This document shows, piece after piece, positions 25,108 to 33,430 of a DNA stretch of 64,000 nucleotides. Positions within the stretch are counted from its first letter, which is position 1. Each line of letters opens with the position of its first letter. The stretch lies in contig CAYYOV010000014.1 in NCBI GenBank assembly GCA_964473365.1, positions 12,504 through 76,503 on the forward strand, in the 5' to 3' direction. Made by a program: the position numbers and the translations under genes. This DNA is from 2-02-FULL-55-14 sp964473365 (GTDB taxonomy: Bacteria > Bacteroidota > Ignavibacteria > UBA10030). The notes under the pieces are model-generated. The model was not told the origin of the DNA. It worked only from the letters and a program-made list of their open reading frames with translations, and did no database searches.

Positions 25108-25724
25108 GCTCTCATGTATCCGTGCAATTCTTCCCGGAGAAATGCCCGGGCCCGATGCAACCGTGATTTGACCGCCGGTACGCTGAGCCCCAGGATCTTC
25201 GAGGTCTCCGCCGCGGACCGTTCTTCAACATCGCGAAGGACGAACACCGAACGGTAGTCCGGCGGGAGCTTGGCGATGGCTTCGTCGAGATGCATCCTGG
25301 TCTCCCGCTTCAACACTCCATCGAGGGGCGTCTCGCGCCACGACGGGATCGTCTGGCGCACGTGTCCGTCTTCGTCGTGTGGAGGATTGTTCGTGAAGCC
25401 TTCGGGTGCATCGATGCTGACGGAGGCCCTGGCCAGTTTCGACCTCCGCATCTTCATGAGACAGTTGTTCGTCACCACCCGGTACAGCCACGTCGAGAAT
25501 TTCGACCGGCGGTCGAACTGGTGCAGCTTTCGAAAGACGTTGACGAACGTGTCCTGGAAGACCTCTTCCGCCGCCTCCTGGTCGCGACAGAGCTTGAAGG
25601 CATACCGATACACGAGATCCTCGTACCGATTGACGAGCGTGGTAAATGCCCGCTGATCGCCCCGTTGTGCCGCGGCAAGAAGCTCAGATTCCTCGTTCGA
25701 GTCGTATGTCGCGGACGCCTTCAT
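25104..25724 (-). CDS. ECF-type RNA polymerase sigma factor
   Basis: This 206-residue sigma-70 family protein shows region 2 (LVNRYEDLVYRYAFKLCRD, AEEVFQDTFVNVFRKLHQFD, KFSTWLYRVVTNNCL) and region 4 (AIAKLPPDYRSVFVLRD, SAAETSKILGLSVPAVKSRLHRA). Between them is a 50-residue linker. The start at 25724 (MKASATYDSNEESELLAAA) is chosen because the frame upstream is not sigma-like. It is coupled to a zinc-finger anti-sigma gene, so activity is probably controlled by a redox or metal signal. Targets are unknown. Confidence 0.92.
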   Translation of the reverse strand: MKASATYDSNEESELLAAAQRGDQRAFTTLVNRYEDLVYRYAFKLCRDQEAAEEVFQDTFVNVFRKLHQFDRRSKFSTWLYRVVTNNCLMKMRRSKLARASVSIDAPEGFTNNPPHDEDGHVRQTIPSWRETPLDGVLKRETRMHLDEAIAKLPPDYRSVFVLRDVEERSAAETSKILGLSVPAVKSRLHRARAFLREELHGYMRA

Positions 25725-26175
25725 TCGTTTGATGTTGCCAGAATAAAGAAGGATTCGGGGAAATGCCAGATTGTCCGCGGAACTGCCTATCCGAGCCGAT
25801 ATCCGCATGGGCCGAGGCGAGCGAGGAGGCAGAGGCAGCCGAACGAATCGAAGACCAGGAGTGCGATAGGTGGCCCATGGAACCGTCACTGCAGCGGATC
25901 TTCGCGACCTTCGTGTCTGATGGACGAGAAAGTTCTTCAGCGACCTTTCTGCGCAATGATCCGGGACGGTGGGTCTGGCGGCGACAGCCAACATCAAGTT
26001 GGTGAACCGGTCAGCTGATCCGTCTCGCGCACCTTCCTGATTCTCGAAAACAGTTGCTTGCCTCTAGCAAACATGAGACGCGCGGTACGGACTTCGGCAA
26101 ATTCCAGCCCTAATCGTCTTTTCGGCCTGGCATATAACTTGTCATTTATAGGTGTAGGTATTCGGAGTGATTCCT
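25725..26175. other. Intergenic region between the ECF sigma gene and the divergent MerR gene
   Basis: This 451-bp spacer separates divergent genes and must hold both promoters. I see no convincing gene. On the plus strand TGGCATATAACTTGT (26128-26142) resembles a sigma-54 -24/-12 element (TGGC and TTG with correct spacing), 34 nt before the MerR start. The same place also contains TATAAC, so the promoter type is undecided. No clear MerR-type dyad was found. Confidence 0.4.
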
Positions 26176-26640
26176 ATGGAAACTGGCCAAGACCGCAAGA
26201 AACCTCTCTATTCCATAGGGACGGTTGCGCGCATCCTCAATGTGGCTGTCCAGACGTTGCGGATGTACGAACGCGAAGGACTGATCGTCCCCTCAAAGTC
26301 GCCCGGCAACCAGCGCCTCTACTCAGAGGCCGATGTCGAGCGTCTTCGCTGCATCCGTCGCGCCATTACGGAAGACAAGATCGGCATCGAGGGGCTTCGC
26401 CGCCTGCATTCGCTGATCCCGTGCTGGGACATCATCAAGTGTTCCCAGACAGACCGGCGCAATTGCTCCGCCTTCCGCGGTCACGAAGGGGGATGTTGGA
26501 CACATCTGCATACCCGTAATGTCTGCGCTTCGCGCGACTGCCGCGTGTGCCCGGTGTACGAGCTTGCGGTCGACTGCGGTGATATCAAAGAGACCATCAT
26601 CATGGCTTCGAAAGCATATGACGACCCTGTCACGGCGTAA
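26176..26640 (+). CDS. MerR family regulator with Cys-rich two-CW-like C-terminus
   Basis: The ATG at 26176 has GGAG 8 nt upstream and is preferred to GTG at 26167. Residues 12-80 are a MerR winged-helix domain (YSIGTVARILNVAVQTLRMYEREGL, then PGNQRLYSEADVERL). The C-terminus carries CWDIIKCSQTDRRNCSAF, CW, and CASRDCRVCPVYELAVDC, ten cysteines in all. The paired C-W and C-x2-C-P/x-x-Y spacing recalls 'two-CW' metal or Fe-S domains. It probably senses redox or sulfur species and controls the downstream reductase operon; the next gene overlaps it by 23 nt. Confidence 0.88.
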   Translation: METGQDRKKPLYSIGTVARILNVAVQTLRMYEREGLIVPSKSPGNQRLYSEADVERLRCIRRAITEDKIGIEGLRRLHSLIPCWDIIKCSQTDRRNCSAFRGHEGGCWTHLHTRNVCASRDCRVCPVYELAVDCGDIKETIIMASKAYDDPVTA

Positions 26641-28825
26641 GTTCCTGAAGATCTCCGGCGCCACTGTCGCAGCCGCCTCGGCGGTCGCTGCTGCCGGAAC
26701 CTCCATCTCTTCGTCACTGCGCTCATCGGGCGCCGCCAAGGGCGACCGGTCTGTGGCGACGTTCTGCGACATCTGTTTCTGGAAGTGCGGGGCGATCGCC
26801 CACGTCCGGGATGGAACGCTCTGGAAAGTGGAAGGCAATCCGCTCGACCCGCTGAGTCAGGGCCGTCTGTGTCCGCGGGGTACGGGCGGCGTGGGCGCGT
26901 CCTTCGACACCGACCGGTTGCGCGCTCCGCTGATCCGGCGCCAGGACCGTGGAGAGGATGAATGGGTGGAGGTGACCTGGGATGAGGCCATGACGTACAT
27001 CGCCGGGAAGATGCAGAAGATCAAGGCGTCGTACGGGCCAGAGTCGATCGCCCTGTTCAGCCATGGCATCGGCGGCAACTTCTTCAAGCACACCATCAAA
27101 GCATTCGGCTCGCCGAACATCACGGCGCCGTCGTTCGCCCAGTGCCGCGGACCGCGCGACGTCGGGTTCCGACTGACGTTCGGCGAAGATGTCTCCTCGC
27201 CTGAGCGCACCGATATTCGCAACGCACAGTGTCTCGTCCTCATCGGATCGCACCTGGGCGAGAACATGCACAACACGCAAGTACAGGAATTTGCCGATGC
27301 GGTGGGCGACGGCGCGAGCGTCATCGTCGTCGATCCCCGGTATTCGATCGCCGCGAGCAAGGCGAAGTACTACCTTCCGATCAAGCCCGGGACCGACCTG
27401 GCCCTGCTACTGGCGTGGATGCATGTCATCGTGAACGAGAAGTTGTACGACGCGGAGTACGTGAAGCAATATGGGTTCGGGTTCGAACCGTTCGCCGCAT
27501 CGCTCGCATCGTACACGCCCGAGTGGGCCTATCCGGAGACCGGTATCGATCCGGAGCTCATTCGTGCAACGGCGCGCGAGATGGCCCGCTATCGGCCGGC
27601 CACGCTGATCCATCCGGGCCGGCACGCAACATGGTATGGCGACGACGCTCAACGCAGCCGCGCCATTGCGTTGCTGAACGCGCTCATGGGCTCGTGGGGT
27701 CGAAAGGGGGGCTTCTACACGCCGCAGTCCATGGATGTTCCGGCGTACCCCACGCCGGCATATCCCACCCCGTCGAAACCCAAGGTCGACAACCCCGGAC
27801 ACAAGTACCCGTTCGCGCACGAAACGATCACGACCGGGATCCGCGAAGCGACGATCACAGGCAAGCCGTATCCGATCAAAGGGTGGTTCGTGTACGCTAC
27901 CAACCTGCTCCATGCCCTTCCGAACGAAGAGGAGACGATCCGGGCGATGCAGAACCTGGACCTCCTCGTCGTCGTCGACGTGATCCCGAGCGAGATCGCC
28001 GGATGGGCCGACGTGGTCCTTCCCGAGTCGATCTACCTGGAGCGGCATGACGACCTGAACGTCGAGTGGTTCCGCGATCCGTTCGTCGCCGTCCGGCAAC
28101 CGGTCGTTGAATCGCCGAACGACCAAAAGCCGAACTGGTGGATGGCGAAGACGCTGGCGGAAAAGCTGGGCCTGGGCGCGTACTATCCGTGGAAGGACAT
28201 CGAAGAATATCTCTCGCATCGCGTCACGGCCGCCGGCCTGTCGTGGGATGAACTGCAGCAGAAGGGGATCATCCGCGGTCCGAAACAGCCGATCTACTTT
28301 GACGAAGGCGTGCCTGCAGAATTCCCCACGCCATCGGGGAAGATCGAGTTCTTCTCGCTCCAACTGCAAACGGCGGGCTTCGATCCTGTGCCGGTCTACC
28401 AGAGACCGAAGTCGGGACCGCCGGGGAGCTTCCGCCTCCTGTACGGCCGATCGCCCGTGCATTCGTTCAGCAGAACGCAGAGCAATCCGGTCCTGATGGA
28501 CATGATGGACGAGAATATGGTGTGGGTCAACGCCGACGTCGCATCGCGCAACGGCTGGAAGACGGGAGACTGGGTCGTGCTCCGTAATCAGGACAACGTC
28601 GTCAGCAATCGGATCAAAGTGCTCGCAACCGAGCGGATCCGGCCCGAGTGTGTCTACATGGTCCACGGCTTTGGCCATACATCCAAGCGACTGCGGAGAG
28701 CATTGGGCCGTGGCGCGAGCGATGCACAGCTGGTGACCCGATATACGGTGGACCCGTTGATGGGAGGGACGGGGATGAATGTGAATTTCGTGACCATCGA
28801 GACGGCGGAGGTGGACCGTGGCTAG
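26618..28825 (+). CDS. Molybdopterin oxidoreductase catalytic subunit (PsrA/PhsA-like polysulfide or thiosulfate reductase)
   Basis: This 735-residue protein starts MTTLSRRKFLKISG, a twin-arginine signal, so it is exported folded to the periplasm. A [4Fe-4S] motif C50-x2-C53-x3-C57-x27-C85 is followed by PRGTGG, then the molybdopterin domains (FSHGIGGNFF, LIGSHLGENMHNTQ, HPGRHATWYGDD) and a C-terminal molydopterin-dinucleotide-binding domain (LLYGRSPVHSFSRTQSNP, NGWKTGDWVVL). Architecture and neighbours (Fe-S subunit, NrfD anchor, YeeE, rhodanese) point to sulfur-compound reduction in the PsrA/PhsA group; other DMSO-reductase-family substrates cannot be excluded. Confidence 0.87.
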   Translation: MTTLSRRKFLKISGATVAAASAVAAAGTSISSSLRSSGAAKGDRSVATFCDICFWKCGAIAHVRDGTLWKVEGNPLDPLSQGRLCPRGTGGVGASFDTDRLRAPLIRRQDRGEDEWVEVTWDEAMTYIAGKMQKIKASYGPESIALFSHGIGGNFFKHTIKAFGSPNITAPSFAQCRGPRDVGFRLTFGEDVSSPERTDIRNAQCLVLIGSHLGENMHNTQVQEFADAVGDGASVIVVDPRYSIAASKAKYYLPIKPGTDLALLLAWMHVIVNEKLYDAEYVKQYGFGFEPFAASLASYTPEWAYPETGIDPELIRATAREMARYRPATLIHPGRHATWYGDDAQRSRAIALLNALMGSWGRKGGFYTPQSMDVPAYPTPAYPTPSKPKVDNPGHKYPFAHETITTGIREATITGKPYPIKGWFVYATNLLHALPNEEETIRAMQNLDLLVVVDVIPSEIAGWADVVLPESIYLERHDDLNVEWFRDPFVAVRQPVVESPNDQKPNWWMAKTLAEKLGLGAYYPWKDIEEYLSHRVTAAGLSWDELQQKGIIRGPKQPIYFDEGVPAEFPTPSGKIEFFSLQLQTAGFDPVPVYQRPKSGPPGSFRLLYGRSPVHSFSRTQSNPVLMDMMDENMVWVNADVASRNGWKTGDWVVLRNQDNVVSNRIKVLATERIRPECVYMVHGFGHTSKRLRRALGRGASDAQLVTRYTVDPLMGGTGMNVNFVTIETAEVDRG

Positions 28826-29357
28826 GCTCGCGATGGTCATCGATACGGCGCGATGCGTCGGCTGTATGGACTGCGTCGTGGCGTGCAAGACGGAGAACAA
28901 CGTCGCCGAGGGGTTCAACCGCGACTGGATCGTCTACGACACGCAAGGGAAATTCCCCACGCTCCACATGGAGATCCGGAGCGAGCGTTGCAATCAGTGT
29001 TCCGAGCCTCCGTGCGTCGATTGCTGCCCGACAGGTGCAAGCCATGTCCACGACTACGGGGGCGTCGTCCTCGTGGAAAAGACAATGTGCATCGGCTGCA
29101 AGGCATGTATTGCCAGCTGCCCGTATGATGCCCGTTTTGTGCATCCCGATGGGTACGTGGACAAATGCACGTTCTGCATCCATCGCGTGGAGAAGGGAAT
29201 GGACCCGGCGTGCGTGTCGGTCTGTCCGACCCACTGCATGCACTTCGGCGACCTGGACGACCCGAACTCGAACGTCTCCAGACTCCTGGCGTCGAGGAAG
29301 AACCACGTGCTCATTCCGGCGGCAGGTACTGAGCCTCACGTGTACTACCTGACGTGA
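28818..29357 (+). CDS. 4Fe-4S ferredoxin subunit (PsrB/PhsB-like)
   Basis: This 179-residue electron-transfer subunit has four cysteine clusters: CVGCMDCVVAC, CNQCSEPPCVDCC, CIGCKACIASC with PYDAR, and CTFCIHRVEKG...CVSVC. That corresponds to four [4Fe-4S] centres, as in DMSO reductase family B subunits. It would pass electrons from the NrfD-like membrane subunit to the catalytic subunit and travel out with the Tat-signalled partner. The GTG start at 28818 overlaps the upstream stop by 8 nt and is preceded by GGAGG. Confidence 0.92.
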   Translation: MARLAMVIDTARCVGCMDCVVACKTENNVAEGFNRDWIVYDTQGKFPTLHMEIRSERCNQCSEPPCVDCCPTGASHVHDYGGVVLVEKTMCIGCKACIASCPYDARFVHPDGYVDKCTFCIHRVEKGMDPACVSVCPTHCMHFGDLDDPNSNVSRLLASRKNHVLIPAAGTEPHVYYLT

Positions 29358-29370
29358 GATTCCGGTGAAG

Positions 29371-29400
29371 CACGAAATGCGAAATACGAAATCCGAAACG
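29371..29400. repeat. Intergenic GAAATnC word repeat
   Basis: CACGAAATGC, GAAATACGAA and ATCCGAAACG form a run of near-identical 7-8-mers just after the ferredoxin-subunit stop. It resembles the words at 13984-14075. Confidence 0.5.
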
Positions 29401-29453
29401 AGCACGACTGGTGGATGTCCGGGCGGCCATATGGACTCCGTCCTTCGTGGATC

Positions 29454-29472
29454 CCTGCCTGCGGCAGGCAGG
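29454..29472. repeat. Intergenic palindrome CCTGCCTGC-G-GCAGGCAGG
   Basis: Two perfect 9-bp arms flank a single central G, between the ferredoxin and NrfD genes. A related palindrome, CCTGCCGGCAGG, lies at 35122-35133. This is a REP-like dispersed element. Confidence 0.6.
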
Positions 29473-29504
29473 CTCGAGTTCCGCTTCTTTCCGAGGGCTT
29501 GACC

Positions 29505-30452
29505 ATGCATGAACTCTTTTCGACACGGAACAATCATCTGATCGATCCCGCCCTGGCGATCTGGGGCTGGGAGATCCCGGTCTACTTGTTCATCGGCGGA
29601 CTGGTCGCCGGCTTCATGATCATCGCCGGCTATTTCACGCTGCGGGGTCATCACCGGCACAGCGATTTCTCGAACTTCTATCTGCCCCACCTGAGCCTCG
29701 TGCTCCTGTCGCTGGGCATGTTCGCGCTGTTCCTGGACCTCGAGCACAAGCTCTACGTGTGGCGGTTGTATCTGGCGTTCGAGTTCACGTCGCCTATGTC
29801 GTGGGGCGCATGGATCCTCGTGCTCGTCTATCCGACGCTGCTGTTGAACACGCTGGTCGCCATTCCAAAGCGTTTCCGGAATCGCATACCGATCTTCGAC
29901 CGCATCTCGGCGATGATCGCAGAACGCCCCATGCTCGCCAAAAACATCGGCGTGCTCAATATGATCATGGGGGCCGTGCTCGGAATGTATACCGGGATCC
30001 TCCTTAGTTCCCTTGGCGCCCGGCCGCTGTGGAGCAGCTCGATGCTCTGGGTGCTGTTCCTGACCTCCGGATTGTCGTCGGCCGCTGCGCTGGTGCATCT
30101 CATTACGACCGACCGGACGGAGCGGGAACTTCTGGCGAAGGCCGACAACAGCTTCCTCATCTTCGAGCTCCTCATCTTTGTCCTGTTCTTCATCGGGCTC
30201 GTGTCGTCATCGCAGGCCCAGCATCATGCGGCCGACATGCTGCTCACGGGGCCCTACGCAGCCGCGTTCTGGGTGTTCGTCGTTCTGCTCGGGATCATCA
30301 TCCCGCTGTTCCTTCAGCTCCTCGCCGTCAATCACAAGGTCCGGCACACGGCGATCGCACCGATCATGGTCATCGCCGGGGGCATCGCACTCCGGTTTGT
30401 GATCGTCTTCGCCGGTCAGGCAAGCCATTGGACGCGGATGGCAGGGAATTGA
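29505..30452 (+). CDS. NrfD/PsrC-family membrane subunit
   Basis: The start at 29505 (MHELFSTRNNHLIDPALAIW) is chosen over an earlier in-frame codon because the family begins there and GAGGG precedes it. The 315-residue protein has about eight transmembrane helices, including WEIPVYLFIGGLVAGFMIIAG, LSLVLLSLGMFALFLDLEH and SMLWVLFLTSGLSSAAALVHL. NrfD subunits exchange electrons with the quinol pool and anchor the catalytic and Fe-S subunits. A 147-nt spacer containing two repeat elements separates it from the ferredoxin gene, yet it remains in the same operon orientation. Confidence 0.92.
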   Translation: MHELFSTRNNHLIDPALAIWGWEIPVYLFIGGLVAGFMIIAGYFTLRGHHRHSDFSNFYLPHLSLVLLSLGMFALFLDLEHKLYVWRLYLAFEFTSPMSWGAWILVLVYPTLLLNTLVAIPKRFRNRIPIFDRISAMIAERPMLAKNIGVLNMIMGAVLGMYTGILLSSLGARPLWSSSMLWVLFLTSGLSSAAALVHLITTDRTERELLAKADNSFLIFELLIFVLFFIGLVSSSQAQHHAADMLLTGPYAAAFWVFVVLLGIIIPLFLQLLAVNHKVRHTAIAPIMVIAGGIALRFVIVFAGQASHWTRMAGN

Positions 30453-30528
30453 TGTGAGACGTGATCTGCCCAGCAATCGAGATCTGTAGCACTGTCGATG
30501 TATCGTACCCTCTGACGGAGAATCTTCT

Positions 30529-31098
30529 ATGACCACTCAAGCTGCAACCACCGCTGGGGTCCGCGAGCACGCCGTTGGCGTCTCCCGATCACCCCAGCCG
30601 TACATGAACCCCTATCTTGCCGGCATCGGTCTTGGGCTTGTGTTGCTCGCTGCGTTCGTCATTATGGGCCGGGGCCTGGGCGCTTCCGGTGCCTTCTCGA
30701 CCCTGGTGAGCGTGAGCGTCGCGAAGGTCGCGCCGGCGCATGCTGCCGCAAACAACTTCTACGGCGAGTATCTCGGGACCGAAGGGAATCCGTTCAAAGA
30801 CTGGCTGGTGTTCGAAGTGATCGGCTTGTTCGCCGGCGGCTTCCTGTCGGGTGTCCTGGCAGGGCGCATCAAGCGCACGACCGAAAAGGGACCCCGCATC
30901 GCGGTGCGGAGCCGGCTGATGTTCGCGTTCCTCGGCGGCGGCCTCATGGGATTTGGCGCCAAGCTTGCCCGGGGTTGCACGAGCGGGCAGGCGCTGTCGG
31001 GCGGAGCCCTGCTGAACGTCGGAAGTTGGGCCTTCATGATGTGCGTGTTCGCTGGCGCGTACGCGCTGGCCTATGTGATGAGGAGACAATGGCAATGA
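30529..31098 (+). CDS. YeeE/YedE family sulfur transporter half (first)
   Basis: This 189-residue membrane protein has about four helices and the YeeE/YedE motif GFGAKLARGCTSGQALSGGA with its conserved Cys. The family mediates uptake of thiosulfate or other sulfur species through a chain of cysteines. The long loop AAANNFYGEYLGTEGNPFKDW probably faces the periplasm. It is coupled by an ATGA overlap to a second YeeE-like gene; two half-size proteins (here 189 and 201 residues) usually assemble as one transporter. Confidence 0.9.
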   Translation: MTTQAATTAGVREHAVGVSRSPQPYMNPYLAGIGLGLVLLAAFVIMGRGLGASGAFSTLVSVSVAKVAPAHAAANNFYGEYLGTEGNPFKDWLVFEVIGLFAGGFLSGVLAGRIKRTTEKGPRIAVRSRLMFAFLGGGLMGFGAKLARGCTSGQALSGGALLNVGSWAFMMCVFAGAYALAYVMRRQWQ

Positions 31099-31700
31099 AC
31101 GCCCCGCTCTTCAAATTCGGATTGTTCAACGACGAGGTAAGTCTCATCATCGCCGTCGTCATCGGGATCGGCTTCGGGTTCTTCCTCGAGCGGGCCGGCT
31201 TTGGCAGCGCGAAGAAGCTTGCGGCGCAGTTCTACTTCACGGACATGACCGTGCTCAAGGTGATGTTCACGGCGATCGTGACGGCCATGCTTGGCGTCTA
31301 CTTTCTGTCGGTCCTCGGCTTCGTCGATCTGTCGCTCGTCTATCTCACTCCGACCAACCTGCTTCCGCAGGTCGTCGGTGGACTGCTGCTCGGATTCGGG
31401 TTCGTCATCGGGGGCTACTGTCCAGGCACCTCGTGCGTGTCGGCGGCGACCGGTCGTACGGATGGCTGGGTCTATTTGGGCGGGCTCCTCGTCGGAATCC
31501 TTGTCTTCGGTGAGGCGTTTCCCCTGCTGGAGACGTTCTACAACTCCACGCCAATGGGTCAGGTGACGCTCGCACAATTGACCGGCATTCCGTACGGGAT
31601 CCTGGTCTTCGGCGTTGTGGTCATGGCGCTCGGAGCGTTCGCAGCAGCCGAATGGGGAGAGAAGGTGCTGGCTGCTAGGAAGGGAGGGCGGACGTCATGA
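31095..31700 (+). CDS. YeeE/YedE family sulfur transporter half (second)
   Basis: This 201-residue partner begins MNAPLFKFGLF at ATG 31095, giving an ATGA overlap with the first half and 8 nt from AGGAGA; ATG 31089 is the alternative. It has about five helices, the AGFGSAKKLAAQFYF segment, and the second signature GFGFVIGGYCPGTSCVSAATG with two conserved cysteines. It would supply sulfur compounds to, or remove products from, the reductase and rhodanese steps encoded nearby. Its stop overlaps the start of the rhodanese-like gene. Confidence 0.9.
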   Translation: MNAPLFKFGLFNDEVSLIIAVVIGIGFGFFLERAGFGSAKKLAAQFYFTDMTVLKVMFTAIVTAMLGVYFLSVLGFVDLSLVYLTPTNLLPQVVGGLLLGFGFVIGGYCPGTSCVSAATGRTDGWVYLGGLLVGILVFGEAFPLLETFYNSTPMGQVTLAQLTGIPYGILVFGVVVMALGAFAAAEWGEKVLAARKGGRTS

Positions 31701-32353
31701 AGCAGCTGCTCGTCACCAGCACACTGAATCAACGGCTGGCGGCCGTGGCGTTCATGTTCGGTGCCCTTGCGATCGTGGCAGGCGATCCATACCAGGGGCA
31801 TACCGCGACCGTCGATGCAAAGGACCTGGCCATCATCGTCCAGAAGGAAGTGGACCACGTCGCTCCGCTCACGCTCGCCGATTGGATCATCCAGGGCCGC
31901 TCCGACTACCGGCTAATCGATCTGCGTTCGGAGAAGGAGTTCGCGACCTACGCCATTCCGGGTGCCGAGAATGTTCCCGTGGCATCGCTGACCGACGCCG
32001 GACTAGCGAAGAATGAAAAGCTCGTCCTGTACTCCGACGGCGGTATCCACTCCGCCCAAGCGTGGATGCTTCTTCGCTCGCTGGGGTATGAGGGCGTGTA
32101 CATCCTCCGCGGAGGGTTGGAAGGCTGGAACGACGAGGTATTGTTCCCGACGATTGCCGAGAATGCCGATGCGGCTGCCAGGATCGAATTCGCCCGCACG
32201 GCGGAGGTGAGCAAGTACTTCGGCGGCTCGCCTCAGACCGGCGGGACGACCGCAACGGCGGCGCGGCCGGCCATCGTGGCCCCCAAGCTCGATCCTCCCG
32301 CCGCGGGAGCACCGGCCGGTGGCGCCAAGAAGAAAAAGAAAGAGGGTTGCTAG
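31697..32353 (+). CDS. Anchored rhodanese-like protein lacking the catalytic Cys, with a C-terminal Lys-rich tail ending in Cys
   Basis: This 218-residue protein has an N-terminal hydrophobic anchor (residues 12-30) and one rhodanese fold (YRLIDLRSEKEFATYAIPG, then VYILRGGLEGWN). The active-site loop reads LYSDGGIHSAQAW: Ser113 replaces the sulfur-carrying Cys. After residue 180 it becomes Gly/Thr/Ala/Pro-rich and ends KKKKKEGC, so the only cysteine is the very last residue. It is ATGA-coupled to the YeeE pair and closed by a terminator at 32389-32426. It may act as a binding or carrier protein rather than a sulfurtransferase. Confidence 0.85.
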   Translation: MKQLLVTSTLNQRLAAVAFMFGALAIVAGDPYQGHTATVDAKDLAIIVQKEVDHVAPLTLADWIIQGRSDYRLIDLRSEKEFATYAIPGAENVPVASLTDAGLAKNEKLVLYSDGGIHSAQAWMLLRSLGYEGVYILRGGLEGWNDEVLFPTIAENADAAARIEFARTAEVSKYFGGSPQTGGTTATAARPAIVAPKLDPPAAGAPAGGAKKKKKEGC

Positions 32354-32388
32354 GCTGGTCAGGATTGCAGATGGATGAAGAGAGCGTG

Positions 32389-32426
32389 GATATCAGACGC
32401 CCAGGATGGCGCCTGATATCTTCTTT
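32389..32426 (+). terminator. Rho-independent terminator of the reductase-YeeE-rhodanese operon
   Basis: GATATCAG (32389-32396) pairs with CTGATATC (32413-32420) and CGCC (32398-32401) with GGCG (32408-32411), around a 6-nt loop. TTCTTTGG follows. It lies 36 nt after the rhodanese stop. Confidence 0.85.
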
Positions 32427-32462
32427 GGCCTATCTTCTCTCACCGATCATTCGGAGGTCAGC

Positions 32463-32807
32463 ATGCCCGCACCCAAGAAACTGCCCAAACGATTCGTTCA
32501 GTTCACCAAACACCATCCCACGGTCGCTGCGGCCTACGACCAGCTCGGGAAGGCGGTCCAGAAGGACGGGCCGTTGTCGGCCCGTGAACGCGCGCTCGTG
32601 AAATTCGCCCTCTCGGTCGGAGCCAGGCTCGAAGGCGGCGCACATGCGCATGTGCGCAAGGCGTTCGAGATCGGCGTCGACGTACGCGACCTGCGGCATG
32701 TCGCCCTGCTGGCGATCCCGACCATCGGGTTCCCATCGTCGATGGCGGCGATGAGCTGGATCGACGACGTCGTCGAACGTCGCCCGAAGCGCTCCCGCCG
32801 TTCGTGA
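32463..32807 (+). CDS. Carboxymuconolactone decarboxylase (CMD/AhpD-like) family protein
   Basis: This 114-residue helical protein has the CMD pattern: GPLSARERALVKFALSVGA, AHAHVRKAFEIGV, and LRHVALLAIPTIGFPSSMAA. The CxxC pair of AhpD peroxidases is absent, so it belongs to the Cys-less branch, with Glu and His as candidate active residues. The start at 32463 follows GGAGG. It opens a second transcription unit after the terminator at 32389-32426 and overlaps mobA through GTGA. Confidence 0.87.
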   Translation: MPAPKKLPKRFVQFTKHHPTVAAAYDQLGKAVQKDGPLSARERALVKFALSVGARLEGGAHAHVRKAFEIGVDVRDLRHVALLAIPTIGFPSSMAAMSWIDDVVERRPKRSRRS

Positions 32808-33394
32808 TCTCGCCGGCAGACGTGCACGGATTCATTCTCGCAGGCGGACGCAGCAGCCGTCTCGGAACGCCGAAAGCTCTCGTCGAAGTTGATGGTGCGC
32901 CGATCGTTGCACGAGTCCTCGCCGCTCTCTCCGCGGTCGTCTCATCGGTCACTGTCGTGACAGACCGGCCGGAGGAGGTATCGTTCCTCCACCTGCCCAT
33001 CATCCCCGACCGGCATCACGCGAGCGGTCCGCTTGGCGGCCTCCATGCCGCGCTCTCGGCAGCGGCCTCGAAAACCATCGCGTTGGTCTCGTGCGACCTG
33101 CCGTTTCTCACTCCCGACCTGCTTCGATCCCTCATCTCTCGTCATGGCGCTCGGCCGGTCACGGTCCCTCAGACCGATCGGCTCCATCCCGTGTGTGCGC
33201 TCTACGACCGACGACTCCTGGACCTGGCCGAATCACGATTGCTGGCAGGCCAGCGCTCCATGCACGGGTTCCTGGAGATGGCAGGATACGAGGCAGTCCC
33301 CCTGTGGTCGTTTCAACCTCCGATGGATCCGAGGGTATTGATGAACGTGAACACCCCCGAAGATCTTCGAGCCGTCCGCTCCAGAGAGCTCTGA
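32804..33394 (+). CDS. mobA: Molybdenum cofactor guanylyltransferase
   Basis: This 196-residue protein has the MobA motifs GFILAGGRSSRLGTPKALVEV, SGPLGGLHAAL and LVSCDLPFLTPDLL, and ends VLMNVNTPEDL. It attaches GMP to molybdopterin to make the MGD cofactor needed by DMSO-reductase-family enzymes, which explains its place next to the molybdopterin oxidoreductase genes. The GTG start overlaps the CMD stop. A second, more MocA-like transferase lies at the window start. Confidence 0.92.
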   Translation: MISPADVHGFILAGGRSSRLGTPKALVEVDGAPIVARVLAALSAVVSSVTVVTDRPEEVSFLHLPIIPDRHHASGPLGGLHAALSAAASKTIALVSCDLPFLTPDLLRSLISRHGARPVTVPQTDRLHPVCALYDRRLLDLAESRLLAGQRSMHGFLEMAGYEAVPLWSFQPPMDPRVLMNVNTPEDLRAVRSREL

Positions 33395-33430
33395 ATCCTT
33401 TTCCGTGCGCCTGCATCCAATCCCTACGAT

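Noticed and set aside
25763..26005. Small open frames in the sigma-merR spacer
   Set aside because: No ribosome binding site and no protein-like pattern; the region more likely holds divergent promoters.
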